A DNA stretch of 64,000 nt from NCBI GenBank assembly GCA_028386065.3, contig JAKUCV010005605.1, forward strand, positions 3,380 through 67,379, read 5' to 3'. Shown one piece after another: positions 1 to 10,481 of this stretch. The translations under genes were made by a program, and so were the position numbers. The DNA comes from Turnera subulata. Taxonomy: Eukaryota; Streptophyta; Magnoliopsida; Malpighiales; Passifloraceae. Under the pieces are notes generated by a model, which saw only the letters and a program-made list of their open reading frames with translations, searched no databases and was not told the DNA's origin. Each line of letters opens with the position of its first letter. Positions within the stretch are counted from its first letter, which is position 1.

Positions 1-518
1 CGGGAGAAAGGGAAGGAGTGAGAAGTTTCGGAATGGAATTGAGGGGAGAAGAAAAGGAAGAGATGAGAAAAGAGAGAGGAGGAGGTTGTGGGGTTGATGA
101 CCGTTGGTATCATGGTGGAGGGGAGCAGATCGTGGAGACAAGAGCCGTTGGCAACGGCGGAAAAGAGAAGAAGGCAAAAGAGAAAGGAAAGGAAAAAGAA
201 GAAAGGGGACGGGGGGGTGCCTAGGGCTTGACCCAGTCGGTCAAAACAACGTGTCGTTTGGCTTGGCTTTGTCAACCCGCCCAGGCTGACCCATCCCTAG
301 GGTTGTTTTTTTTTTCCTCTAACCCAAAATGACGTAGTTTAAACTAAAACTACGATTAACTTCGTGTTTCATCCAGAAACGCATTTTACATCCGACGAAA
401 CTCGAAAACGATATATTACCCACTTAAAATTAATAAATCCAAGAAAAATAAATTTTATTTCCGTCAGCAGATTCTAATTTTTTTTATAAATTTAAAAACG
501 AAAAACCGGGGCGTTATA
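1..518 (-). repeat. Partial 3' LTR of the gypsy element
   Basis: On the minus strand the LTR starts at 518 with TATAACGCCCC, where the 5' LTR has TGTAACGCCCC, so its TG terminus has mutated to TA. Positions 235-518 match 5677-5960 closely. Positions 1-235 are purine-rich (GA/AGG runs) and do not match the other LTR by eye, which suggests a divergent or rearranged inner LTR part. Short purine-rich reading frames here look fortuitous. The far end lies outside the window. Confidence 0.75.
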
Positions 519-539
519 GTTCTACCCACCTTAAAAGAA
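519..539 (-). other. Polypurine tract of the gypsy element
   Basis: The minus strand reads AAGGTGGGTAGAA directly upstream of the 3' LTR start at 518. This is the usual site of plus-strand DNA priming. It is preceded by TTCGAGGACGAA, the conserved pre-PPT sequence of Tekay/Del elements. Confidence 0.7.
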
Positions 540-540
540 T

Positions 541-555
541 TTCGTCCTCGAAATT
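541..555. repeat. Direct repeat TTCGTCCTCGAAATT, first copy
   Basis: This 15-bp sequence is the conserved pre-PPT motif read on the plus strand. The same 15 bp recurs at 2883-2897, just after the gag stop. The two copies bracket the whole antisense cassette (556-2882). Confidence 0.8.
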
Positions 556-662
556 CCGTCTTATCCGTGGGTCCTACCACGATAAGCTTCTGGTATTCTC
601 TACCAGGTGTCCAAACTCATCGCGAGATACCGCTTATACCCTTAAGCGACATCTCCTCTGCT

Positions 663-670
663 TATATAAA
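663..670 (+). promoter_or_regulatory. TATA box for the plus-strand unit at 705
   Basis: TATATAAA lies 42 bp upstream of the ATG at 705, followed by a CA-rich leader (ACTCACACACAGCC). The spacing fits transcription starting near 695 with a very short leader. It is antisense to the host retroelement. Confidence 0.55.
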
Positions 671-704
671 CCGAACCTCATGACTGGCAAACTCACACAC
701 AGCC

Positions 705-1082
705 ATGGACTCTCCAATCAGATCTCGAACTACCTCAGACTCCGAGAACAACAGCTATATCGGTGGCACTGCTTTCCCGACGAGCTCCGATGAAGAACCT
801 CCCAAGAAGCGGTTCAAGACAAACATCATCGGTCTGAAAGAGCTTATGGTCGTTTCCAGCAGATCGCGAAAGAAGTGTGCCAACAAGAAAGCTGAGGATA
901 GGAAGGGCAAGGCAACTGCTGAAAGCAGCACTCCACTGCAGACACTAACGCAACTGAACACTTCACTGAAGAAGGTCAGCTCGGCGGTGATGCAGATAGA
1001 ACTAGCGTGCGCAGAACTCTTCCCTCACGTGAAGAACATACAAAAGCTTGTAAAAGATCTTGAGAAGCAAGTGACTCCTTAG
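705..1082 (+). CDS. Antisense ORF in the gypsy element, basic protein of 125 aa, unknown function
   Basis: Complete frame from ATG to TAG, opposite in strand to gag. The N-terminal third is Ser/Asp/Glu-rich, followed by basic clusters (PPKKRFK near residue 34 and SRSRKKCANKK near 52) that look like nuclear localisation signals. The C-terminal 50 residues are predicted to be helical with regular hydrophobic spacing (possible coiled coil). No catalytic motif is visible. It has its own TATA box (663) and an AATAAA (1118). Extra antisense ORFs near the 3' LTR are known in some plant gypsy lineages (Tat/Retand); whether this one is related is inference. Confidence 0.55.
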   Translation: MDSPIRSRTTSDSENNSYIGGTAFPTSSDEEPPKKRFKTNIIGLKELMVVSSRSRKKCANKKAEDRKGKATAESSTPLQTLTQLNTSLKKVSSAVMQIELACAELFPHVKNIQKLVKDLEKQVTP

Positions 1083-1117
1083 AATACTTCTTCTCCGTTG
1101 TAAACCGTTTTGAAATC

Positions 1118-1123
1118 AATAAA
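1118..1123 (+). terminator. Poly(A) signal AATAAA after the antisense ORF
   Basis: AATAAA lies 36 bp past the stop of the 705-1082 frame, inside a T/A-rich stretch. It completes a compact TATA-ORF-poly(A) unit on the plus strand. Confidence 0.5.
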
Positions 1124-1920
1124 ATAAGCTTTCTTTGTAAATCAAAACTCTTATGTTATGAAATCTCGTATTAAACAGAAAAAACAAAACATCTCAAAGC
1201 AGATTAAAAAAAAAAATCAACAATAAGGATATAAAATCAAACATAAAGAAATTAAAACGAAACAAAACTCGTTTAATAAAATCAAAACATTAAGAAGTTA
1301 AAAAAAACATGTTTCCATGTTCGGCGCTCTAGATCGATCGTAAACATCCTCGATCCCGAGAAACGTAACGTACATAGCTAACGGTGACATTGGTTTCCCT
1401 CGTGGAAGAGACGTCCGTTAACTCGCAAGGCGATGATCACGGGAACGTCCTGTGTCCCTCGAAAGAAACGTTATCCACTTGTCCACAAATTCTGCATGAG
1501 CCAAAAACGTCTGTCAAGTCTCGTTTCCCTCCACGATGTCCGAACGGGTGTGAGCTTGTCGCACATGCACTCTACTCGAGGTATGGTCCCATCGGTCTAG
1601 CCACAACGGTCACGAATGCATGTGATAAAAGATGCAGGAAAAAGTCTTAAAGAGAATAAAATAAAGTAGCCAAGGAGATAGAAAATCGTAAGATGGAAAA
1701 GGGCTGAAAAACACTGGCATTTGTAGCCCGGAAAACGTATAACGTAACAAAGCAATAAATGAAGCAACGACAAAATTTTCAAAAACAACACCTTGAAGAA
1801 TGGAAACGATTTGGAGCTTTGTGAAGGAAATCTGTTTTTCCCATCACCGGAAAATCCGTTAGACTTTCCCGGGGATAGGTGGGGTCTAAACTTGGAAGAA
1901 CAAAACAGTAAACATTTTTC
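1124..1920 (+). other. Spacer between the two antisense units
   Basis: AT-rich to 1310, then mixed sequence. An 88-codon frame at 1384-1650 and a long minus-strand hydrophobic frame at 1597-2076 are seen, but neither has recognisable domains or a clear promoter. They are treated as chance frames. Confidence 0.4.
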
Positions 1921-1928
1921 TATAAAAG
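1921..1928 (+). promoter_or_regulatory. TATA box for the second antisense unit
   Basis: TATAAAAG is followed by an A/C-rich leader and an ATG at 2036 that opens a 22-codon frame. The main frame starts at 2108. The layout resembles the first unit (TATA, CA-rich leader, ORF). Confidence 0.5.
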
Positions 1929-2107
1929 GCAAACCAACAGAAAGCAAAAACCACAAAGCATCCAAGAGAAAACAAAACATCCAGGCAACCAAAACCACAA
2001 CATTCAGAAAACAAAACACCACACGTCGAAACAACATGCCTGCTCCCTCATCCGTCTTCTTCGTCGAAGGTGCCAACCTAGGCAGAAGAAACCGGCTGGC
2101 CTAAAGC

Positions 2108-2719
2108 ATGATCAACGAGCATCCAGAGGAACTTCCGAACGAGCTCGGCAAAATGCCCCGTCTGGTCTTCGTCGACGAACTCTACTCATCGAGGTTCTTT
2201 GTCACTCCCATGGAAGAGACGTTCTTCCTAGAGGACCATGGCACTCTGAGGACCTCCTTCTACGGCTCGGCCAACTCCGTCATGTTTTTCATCTCTGAAG
2301 GACTTCAGGAGTTCAACCTAGAGTCCACTTGCCACTTCCTGGACCAAGGCACCTACTACGAGCTCTCGATGACTGCCCAGAGCATGCCCAGAGTGACTCG
2401 ATTACCTCCAACTTGGCCAATGGCCCGACTACTGGTGTGGAACTACAGAGGAGTCGCTAGGCGTTCCCAGGAGTTCTTGCTTACCCTGAGGGACCTGAAG
2501 AACCAATACAAGCCCAACATGCTTCTTCTCATGGAGACCCAGTGGCAGCCTGAAGACGATCACGGTCTCATCTCACCCTGGTTCCCTCAAGCAAACCGGT
2601 TCGAGCTTTTTGGCCAGAACAACACAGGCGGCATGTGGTTCTCGTGGAGCGACAACATCCAAGTCAACATCAACAATGACCCCAACAGCTTCAGGGTCAA
2701 CGTCGTTCCAAGACGATGA
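2108..2719 (+). CDS. Antisense ORF carrying the N-terminal part of a LINE-type endonuclease, 203 aa
   Basis: Residues 1-105 have no recognised domain. From about residue 107 the frame matches the start of the endonuclease/exonuclease/phosphatase domain of plant L1-type LINEs: WNYRG (111-115, with the conserved Asn 112), a basic loop, then LLLMETQ (139-145, with the conserved Glu 143), and GGMWFSW further on. The frame stops after about 95 residues of a domain that is normally about 220, so the Asp/His catalytic half is missing and nuclease activity is not expected. It is probably a captured fragment. A short upstream frame (2036-2104) has a different phase and may be a broken N-terminus. Confidence 0.6.
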   Translation: MINEHPEELPNELGKMPRLVFVDELYSSRFFVTPMEETFFLEDHGTLRTSFYGSANSVMFFISEGLQEFNLESTCHFLDQGTYYELSMTAQSMPRVTRLPPTWPMARLLVWNYRGVARRSQEFLLTLRDLKNQYKPNMLLLMETQWQPEDDHGLISPWFPQANRFELFGQNNTGGMWFSWSDNIQVNINNDPNSFRVNVVPRR

Positions 2720-2966
2720 ATGTATTTTTTTTTTAAAAAAATATCAATGTAATATTAATGTTTGTAATAATAATATTAGTATTATTAATAATATTTATGT
2801 TTCCGCTTATTTATGGCATAAGTTTCCACTTATATGAATGTTCCACTAAACTAGCATTGGCAACGTTCCACTCTCATTAAAATTCGTCCTCGAAATTTAC
2901 ATGGTAAAATAATAATAATAATAAAAGAAAAAAAAACAAAACAAAAGTGAACCCTCTCGAGACATC
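2720..2966. other. AT-rich spacer with the second copy of the pre-PPT repeat
   Basis: T-rich and A-rich runs follow the antisense stop. The 15-bp repeat TTCGTCCTCGAAATT lies at 2883-2897, about 70 bp from the gag stop. In a complete element pol would fall between gag and this motif; here it is missing. Confidence 0.6.
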
Positions 2967-4270
2967 TCATTCCTCTAGGGCGTCAGTAGCTTCCTCCCGA
3001 GTGATAGAGTACACCCTAGGAGTTGCAGCAGATCGAGTAGCACCTTCGCGGCTCGGAGCTCCAGAACTCCCATGACTTCCTCCCTGGTGTCCACCACCCT
3101 TGTTCGGACCAGAAGGAACTGTACCATTAGGCACGGAGTTCTGTACGGTATACTGGGACCCACTACCACCACTATCTCGAATCCTTTTGTAACACTCCGA
3201 CTTGTTGTGTCCCTGCTTCCCGCAATACCAACATGTAATAGGAGGTCTTGTCCACGGACCCTGCCCCTGAGATCCAAACTGATAAGACCTTCCTCCCGAA
3301 GACCTGCCCGGTCCACCTTGATAATTCTGTCCTCGGGACTTCTTCGAACCTTGGTAGGAAGAACCCTGTCGACTCATGTAGCTTGCATCACCAGAATCAG
3401 AATGTTTCCTTTTTTGTCCAGACACTGTTGACGATTTCCTCTGCTCAACTGCCCGAGCCTCCTGCTCGATCAACTGAATCCTCTCAGCATCAAAAGCAGC
3501 CTCACAAACTGCCTCCTAAGTCCGGTGTCTTCCACCAGCCACTACTATCGCCAACTCGTGGTGCAGAGTGTCAACAAACCGCCTACACTGAGTGACCTCA
3601 TGGGGCACAAACTCCTTGGCGTAAGAGAGAAGGTACAGAACCGGATCCTGACTGCAGAAACTGACTCATCGGGCCCCTGTTTCACCTCAAGAAACTTCTT
3701 TTTCTGGTCCTCCAAGAAACCAACGGTAAGGAACTCCTTGTAGAATTTATCCTTGAAGTCTGCCCATGGCATCACCACTGGTCTAGGTAGGTTCGCAACA
3801 AGTCCCTGCCACCAGCTCAATGCGTAACCCGTGAACTTGTGTGCTGCAAATCGTGCCCAGTGCTCAGGTGTATACGTGAACTTCTCCAAGACGTTCTCCA
3901 CCTGGCGGAACCAATCATTAGCCACCCTTGCGGTGATTCTCTCTCCTGAGAACATCTCAACTGCTGTCTTATCCATGTGCTTATAACCACTCTCCATACC
4001 GCCTACCACAGGTGCTACAACAGGTGCGACCGGAACGACTTGGGCGCCCTGCTGTTGCTGATGAAACTGTTGCCACTGCAGGAAAGCCTGAAACTGTTGT
4101 TGTATCGCCGCATCCATACCAGGAGGTACTAATGGCACTGCATTCTATGCTCCTGCTGCACCAGCATTTCCCTGACCATCAGGGACTTGCATCATCGACA
4201 CTGAGTCGGAAATATGGCTAGGGTGTTCATCCTGCCCATCAGCATTTTGCTGGTCTTGGGGTGGATCCAT
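2967..4270 (-). pseudogene. gag of the gypsy element (capsid and zinc knuckle), broken
   Basis: The start at 4270 (MDPPQDQQ) is about 125 nt past the PBS. A Gln-rich stretch follows, then a retrotransposon gag domain (WFRQVENVLEKF, FTGYALSWWQGL, FKDKFYKEF), then an Arg/Gly/Ser-rich nucleocapsid with one CCHC knuckle, CWYCGKQGHNKSEC. Breaks: an in-frame stop near 4145, a frameshift near 3640 and a stop near 3516. Gag ends at 2967 with no protease after it. It would have coated the element RNA in cytoplasmic particles. Confidence 0.85.
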
Positions 4271-4394
4271 AATAACGCCTATATCAATGCAAAATATGTC
4301 AAAAAACTTTTGAGTTTCAAAACAGGAAACCGGCTTTAACACATAAATCACTTGTAATTTAAAGATACATCTGTTTTTAAGCCAAGGATCTGAA

Positions 4395-4410
4395 GCCCGC
4401 TCCGCTACCA
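4395..4410 (-). other. Primer-binding site, TGGTAGCGGAGC type
   Basis: The minus strand reads TGGTAGCGGAGCGGGC directly after the 5' LTR. It resembles the plant initiator-Met PBS TGGTATCAGAGC but differs at two positions. The same 12-mer occurs in three other elements of this window, and with one change in a fourth. Confidence 0.8.
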
Positions 4411-4411
4411 A

Positions 4412-5960
4412 CACTGAAGCACCCGTATCCCGATTTTTAAGAGAATGAAAACAATTAAATGAAAGGAACTTACGAAAAGACCCTTGAAACCCGGGATACG
4501 TAAACCAATGCCTCGACACACAAACATCATCCATAAATACTTATTAACACCGAGATGTCATAAAATGTAAGGAAATAAACCAGCTTAATAAGTCATAAAT
4601 CAACCCGGCAAAGCGCCCAAATAATATCACAAATCAGGTCCCAGCAAACTGCCAACAAAGTAATGAACCAATTATGATATCTCAAAATAAATCTTAGGCA
4701 GTGGAAGATGAATATCATAAAATCGTGATAAAGAAAACAACAAGCATATGGGTTCTATGGATCCAATCGAGAGGTGATGCACAACTACCTGCTGAGGTAT
4801 CCGCGTCTGAACTCCGAGTTGAAAGATAGAGGCGAGAACAGCACGCAAACCAAGGTCTGAAAAAAAAAACAACGGTGGAGATTATGTGAGTCGCCTACTC
4901 AGTGAGCATTAAAAGTCTATGTACACATGAAAAGTGAAGTCATGCTCGTGGGGTGAGTTGTTCACGAACACAAGTAGAGCATACAAGCAATATTAGAATC
5001 ACACACCAACACTTAGTCATCTTTTCGCATTATTGTATTTATTGTTTAGTTTCAACGTATTTTGTTATTATTCTGGGCCCTCTACTGTGAGTCAAGTCTC
5101 GGTAGCACATCTGATCAGATCCGGGTGTGAAACCCAAGTGTCAAACCTCAGAAGGGGTAGATTCTGAGGTCAAAAACCACCAATAAACCTCGAGTGGCCG
5201 CTAGCTCCCTGAGGGTGCGCTCAGACACACCTAACTGGTGCAAATCTTCCAGGGGTGCACTTACCTTCTCCTGGGATAACCATGCTAAACCGCATAAAGT
5301 GACCCGAGGGTACCCAACCCTCCCTCGGGGCTACCGGTTGACTTCACAGTAGAATTTAGTATTTTATTCTTAGTTGTTCTTTACAGTTTTGTGTGCCATA
5401 CATTATGTTTTCCAGGGATGTGTGAACTTTATGTATTATGCTCATATCCGGGCCTTTGGCCCATAACCTCACACTATCGCCAAAACATAACATGTTATAT
5501 TCCAAAGCAATTACTTATACCGAAAATAGACATGTGAGAGCAAACAGGCACATAATCCCAATCACCGCATGTAGCAAACAAGGCAAGTAAACTAACTAAC
5601 CACACCAACATGCATTCACAAAACATACGTAAAAGACTTGTAATGTCACCTCGAAAAGTTGATCATGACTTCTCCTCGAGCCGGTCAAAACGACGTGTCA
5701 TTTGGCTTGGCTTGGTCAACCCGCCCAGGTTGACCCATCCCTAGGGTTGTTTTTTTTTTCTCTAACCCAAAACGACGTAGTTTAAACTAAAACTACGATT
5801 AACTTCGTGTTTCATCCAGAAACCCATTTTACATCCGACGAAACTCGAACACGATATATTACCCACTTAAAATTAATAACTCCAAGGAAAATAAATTTTA
5901 TTTTCGTCACCAGAATCTAATTTTTTTATAAATTTAAAAACGAAAAATCGGGGCGTTACA
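4412..5960 (-). repeat. 5' LTR of the gypsy element, about 1.55 kb
   Basis: It starts on the minus strand at 5960 (TGTAACGCCCC) and ends next to the PBS. A GC-rich block (about 5080-5345) with several GAGG/CCTC runs lies in its middle. Only the first 280 bp match the partial 3' LTR. Confidence 0.75.
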
Positions 5961-6194
5961 GAGTGAAAAGTCAACTAGACAGATTCTGAAACAACGGCTA
6001 TATGTGGTGTCCCACATCTGACAAAAGGAAAGAAGTAACTAACAAAGCAAGGCGGTTCATTTGTGGTAGTTGGACAACTTCTATCTTTAAAACCCGTGAT
6101 TATCTCTTTCCACCATTACCCACTCTCGTCTCAACTTCCCTTTTAAGTTTTTCTCTGAAACACAAACATCTCAAACCCTAAATTGACTACCATT

Positions 6195-8717
6195 GTGAGA
6201 ACCAACAAAGGGAAAAATTTGAAGGAGACTTCCTTAAAGCAAAAACCACCGAAACCCCTAGCACCTCCAAAAGGAAGAACCAAAGATACTGCTGCAAAAC
6301 CACTGTTCAATAAGACCTCGACACTAGAGAAGAAAAAGGGAAAGGAGAAAGAAGAGAAAGTGAGCCCTCAGTGTGCAGAAAAAAAGGCGGCTATTCAAAT
6401 CGAGAAACTCAAACTTGGGACTCAGACCCAAGAAGCCATGGTGGCTTCAGGAGAAGAATTCGATTCCAAGGTGCATGCATTCAACCTTGAAGAAGCACCA
6501 CCAAGAAACATCTTTGAAAGTGGTATTTTAACCTCTGAACCTTTTAGTGTTTGAGTTTCAAGTTCTAGAGAGGTGTATATTGCTGATAAGACTTTGGTAG
6601 GATCAATTGAGACACAATCTGATGCTAGGAACATTGTTGATAGCACTATTGTGAGTATTGAAAAGTCTCTAGATAAAGTTGAATGTGTTGGTGAGGGTTC
6701 TGGCTTGGCAAAAGCCAGATCTGATTGTGCTGTAGAGAAAATGGCTGAATCGAGTGATAAAGTTAAGGCTTTGAATGCTGATGAGGGTTCTGGCTCATCA
6801 AAAGCCAAAACCAATCTGCTTGCTGCTTTTGTGAGAACACTTGTGCCACCTCCAGGAAAAGATACAGAAGAGTTCTATGAGGAGAAGATGAAGGAACTGG
6901 GTGGTGTCCTACTTCATATGACGAACACTGATGAAGAAGAATTGGCTACTGTGCGAGCCAAATCCAGTACTCCTGCTGACGAACAGCACTTGGCCGATGA
7001 AAAAGCCAAATCCGGAGAACCAAGGAGGACAGAAGAGACAGAGAAGGGCAAAAGTGTTGAGATTGTTGATGAAATCCCATTCGGGATTCCAATTTCTAAA
7101 GCTGATAAAGAGGTGAAGGAAGATTTTGCTCAAACTACTGAGAAGGCCAAATCTATTGAGGAAAAGCCAAAAGAAGATGAGAGCTTGCTGCCATAAGAAG
7201 AAGAATTGGCTCAGCCTGAGACCAAATCTGCCACTGAGAAGGTTATTCCAAGCATTGAACCAAAAAGGGAGGCAGATAGCTCCAAGACAAAATCTGATCC
7301 GCCAAAGCCGAAGATGCCAAAACATTTGGCTCACACTCCAACCACTTAAGCCTCTCGTGCTAGACATGTCAGGCCAAGTACTCGTGTGAAGACAATATTT
7401 GGAAGAGGAGGTAAGAAACTTGGAGAGAAGGTTGTTGAGGTGGATTCTGATGATGATGAGATCCACAGTGAGAACTCACCTGTCCATGAAGACTCCAAGA
7501 AGAGGAAGCGAGATGATGAAGGGCAAGAAAGCTCTGGAGCCAAGCAGAGTGATGACGAGCCAAATGACAATAACAAAGACCAGAACTCAGATGAGGAAAA
7601 TGAGAGCAGGAAGAAATCAGAAAAGGATGAAGATGAGGATAACAGTGATGAAGATGAGCATAAAGATGAAGAAGATGAAGGGTTTGATAAGGCTGAAGAT
7701 GATGAAGAAAAGGATGAGGAGTCCGAGAAAGAAGAAGAAACTACTCCTGCACCAGCTAAAAGAAAGTTGAAGAATCTTTCCAAGTCGGGTTCTAAGAAGA
7801 GGACCAAAAAGAAGTAGTTTACTCATACTCCAACCTATACAATGGAACTTGTAGATTTCAAAGCCATTGGGGTAACCAAACTATTGAATGATGCTACTCT
7901 TGAGACTTTAGCTACTTTGAAAGTCCAAGGCTATAAAGTTCTCATGAAGAACTTCTATGACAACATGACAATCGAGTATGGAAATAAAGGACTAGTTGAG
8001 TGCATCAGAACAACAATTAAAGGAAAGAAGATCAAGGTGACAACTGAGTTGATCTGTAAATTGCTGAAAATCAAGCCAGGGGAGATCAGATTCTATGATT
8101 CAGCATCAGGGACTCCAATCAACATTCCCAAAACTCCATGTCACACCAAGCAGAATCAGATTCTCTTCAATAGCCTTGAGTCTGGTCATTACAATAGTCT
8201 GAAACCCAGAGACAGAGCTTTGATGTATACACTGACTTGGGTTATCATGCCAAGGAAGAACTCTCGGACCATGATCAGGAAGCTTGATCAATGGATTTTG
8301 GCTTGCCTCATCAAGAAGTCCTCCATATGCTTTGGTACTCTTATCCTTCATCATATGGCACTCTACAAAGAGCACTATCATGGTTCTCTGATCACACTTT
8401 TGTCCAAGAAACTGAAGATTACTCCTACTCTTGTTGATAAGCCCATTGTTCTCAAGAAGATCAATTCGGACACTTTGGCTAAGATGTCTATCAAGCCAAA
8501 TCCTGATGGTGAATATACTGTGACCAAATCTGCTCGAAAGGGTTTAAAAATTGGTGATGTGTCAGAGCAAGTGACTACTCTCAAGGGAGAGATCAGTGAG
8601 CTAAAGGAAGAAGTGAGCTCTATCCGCAGCCAAATGAAGAAATCTCAGAAGAAGATCTTTGCAAAGCTCGACCAAATTGCTGCCACTCTGTCTCGTGATG
8701 CTTCTGATGATGAATGA
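6195..8717 (+). pseudogene. Post-pol ('env-position') ORF of SIRE copy A1, broken by stops
   Basis: One frame of about 840 codons runs from a former ATG (now GTG at 6195; copy A2 has ATG) to the stop at 8717. In-frame stops lie at 6552 (TGA; A2 has CGA), 7194 (TAA), 7347 (TAA; A2 has CAA) and 7815 (TAG). Layout: a basic Lys/Pro-rich N-terminus; a middle with repeated LA...AKS peptides; a very acidic Asp/Glu-Lys segment (about 7440-7740); then a globular domain of the plant transposon-associated type (7842-8500); and a C-terminal coiled coil ending in SDDE. SIRE elements carry such an ORF in the retroviral env position. Its function is unknown, and no signal peptide or membrane segment is visible. 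Confidence 0.8.
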
Positions 8718-9411
8718 TGCTCCAACAGATCTGATGCTTTAGGTCATGCATTGCATTCTCCCTAAGTACTTTATTATATCTATTTTTGCATAAGTACTCT
8801 CTTTTATTACTACTGCTCTTATTTTGTCTGTAAGTCGAATATTTGGCTTAGTTTTTGGATATTTCATTATCTATTATCTCCTTGAATCTTATTTGTTTTT
8901 GCTGATGCCAAAAGGGGGAGATAAATATTGTTGTTTGATATTTGTTCTACTGCTGCTGCGATATATTCTGTGTGTGAATTTTTTTTTTTTTTTTATGCAG
9001 GGAACAACATTTGGCTCAGTGGAGCAGCCAAATGTCGATGAGCTTATAATATTAAAAATTTTGCCTGATATGAAAAGCCAAATACTTATTGTAGGAAATA
9101 CTCATGTGCTTATAATGATGCTATCGTTGATATATTTGGCTGATGGTTAAGCCAAATATTATGTTGAGAATTTCTTTGCAGGGATACTTATGTGAAATTT
9201 GTGTATGAAATTATACAAGTGAAATTTGTATACTGTGCTCTTATGCAGTGGGAGCATTTGGTTGAAAAATCAAGCCAAATGAATGCGTTAAAATTTTCTC
9301 GAATTATGCTTTAAAACAAGGGGAGTTTTGCTTATCCGGTTTTCTTATCTCTAACCACTATTTTATTAGCAAAATAGACAACATGTTTGTCATCATAAAA
9401 AAGGGAGAGAT
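8718..9411 (+). other. 3' leader of SIRE copy A1 with small inverted repeats and purine tracts
   Basis: Noncoding. It contains perfect 10-bp inverted repeats at 9007-9035 (ACATTTGGCT/AGCCAAATGT, loop 9) and 9132-9159 (ATATTTGGCT/AGCCAAATAT, loop 8). G-rich purine tracts lie near 8912, 9319 and at the LTR border (9399-9411, the PPT). The same arrangement is present in copy A2. Confidence 0.8.
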
Positions 9412-10481
9412 TGTTAGCCTAAACATGTGTTAAGCTCTTAATTAAGTAATTAATTAAGACTAATATTGTTTGGTACATTTCTAATGATTATTCAATGGCT
9501 ATATTATTATTTTGATGATTAACAAACAGTATGGAAAGCCCTTGTATGTTTTAAGCATTTGAAGAGAATTTTGGTTTCTGGCAGAAACCAAATACTACGA
9601 AGATTTGGCTTCAGCGTGGCTTTTCCGTCGAACCAAAATGTCGCTGTCTGGGCAGTTGGAGAAGTGGTCCCAAAAAGTAGCTGACTTTTGTGCAATTAAA
9701 GCAACGGATTTACTTACTCTCCAAGGGTCAGAAAACGGTCACAAAAGTGGTCCTCACATCCTCTTTCATGCATCAAAGAGCTGGTGGTCCTCATTTCCAT
9801 TTTTGGAGAAACTTTTTAAAGATTGAAGAACAATTTCTGCCCAAATAATTACGAGTTCTGGTTAAGCCAACAGCCAAATGTTGACTTATTTAAATGAAGA
9901 AAGAAGTCAACTTATGCGCCACCTGAAAGCAATCTAGCCATTGGAAGACACTCCTCCCCATCATTAGAATCTATAAATAGAGGGTTGAAGCCTCACAACA
10001 AATCAACCTAGCCATTCAAGAGATTCTAAGTTGAGAAAAAGAGCTTACCTTGAGAGATATTCTTGTGCTTAATTTGTGTAACTTCTTGAGTGAGTCACTC
10101 TTGAAGCTTTGCCTTGGGAAAGGTAGTAATCAGTAAGAATGGGAGATAATCTTGTTGGGTAGACAAAGCTAGGTTCAACTTTGGGTTAGGTTTAGTAAGT
10201 TCAGCCCGCAAAAACTTGTGTATCATAGGTTATTTGGCTCGCCTGCAAAAGCCAAATTAGTGGATAGTTTAGAAATCCTAAAGGGGGGACCTTTAGGTAG
10301 TGGATGTACTCCTTCGTGGGGAACCACTATAAATTCCTTGTGTCCATTGCTTTTCTATCTTCATCCTTGCATTTTCACTTAACCTTAACATTTGGCTTCA
10401 GTGTCGAGCCAATTCTCTGAAAACCCGAAAAAGAAGAAAAGCTAATTTAACCCCCCCTTCTTAGCCTTTTCTAGGCCAACA
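9412..10481 (+). repeat. 3' LTR of SIRE copy A1, 1070 bp
   Basis: Starts TGTTAGCC and ends GGCCAACA. It matches the A2 LTRs at 51545-52609 and 60491-61559 throughout. It has a TATA box at 9972 and a strong hairpin near 9583 (TTTGGTTTCT/AGAAACCAAA, loop 3). Confidence 0.9.
9972..9980 (+). promoter_or_regulatory. LTR TATA box of SIRE copy A1
   Basis: TATAAATAG lies about 560 bp into the LTR. It is conserved at the same place in both A2 LTRs (52103, 61052), so it probably sets the U3/R border. Confidence 0.65.

Larger units (their letters stand above)
1..5960 (-). mobile_element. Non-autonomous Ty3/gypsy element (Tekay/Del-like), minus strand, left end cut by window
   Basis: Read on the minus strand the order is 5' LTR (4412-5960), PBS (4395-4410), gag (2967-4270), two opposite-strand units, polypurine tract (519-539) and a partial 3' LTR (1-518). 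The two LTRs share about 280 bp next to their common start (235-518 against 5677-5960), including the ACGCCCC start motif. The pre-PPT motif TTCGAGGACGAA is typical of Tekay/Del chromoviruses. Protease, RT, RNase H and integrase are absent, so mobility would need proteins from a related element. The right flank starts with GAGTG (5961-5965), the presumed target duplication; its partner lies left of the window. The host sequence on the right is SIRE copy A1. Confidence 0.8.
5961..10481 (+). mobile_element. SIRE-type Ty1/copia element, copy A1, 3' half only
   Basis: The sequence corresponds to 56975-61559 of copy A2: leader, long post-pol ORF, 3' leader with small hairpins, PPT and 3' LTR. Its 5' half (LTR, gag, pol) is not in the window. 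The gypsy LTR ends exactly at 5960, so the missing half probably lies left of the window beyond that insertion. Its 3' end (10481) abuts the LTR of SIRE-like family B, implying insertion into it. Confidence 0.85.

Noticed and set aside
18..289. Purine-rich Arg/Lys/Glu/Gly frames at the window start
   Set aside because: Low-complexity GA-rich LTR sequence in several phases, with no domain and no promoter.
1597..2076. 159-codon hydrophobic minus-strand frame
   Set aside because: No homology, lies between the two antisense units and overlaps the TATA box at 1921; looks fortuitous.
3072..3595. Plus-strand frames over the gag region
   Set aside because: Shadows of the minus-strand gag, which has the CCHC knuckle and capsid domain.
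7346..7807. Serine-rich minus-strand frame
   Set aside because: It is the reverse reading of the acidic GAT/GAA-rich segment of the SIRE post-pol ORF; the same shadow appears at 58459-58929.
5961..8717. Viral envelope gene in the SIRE elements
   Set aside because: The ORF is in the env position, but no signal peptide, membrane segment or cleavage site is visible; it is called post-pol ORF instead.
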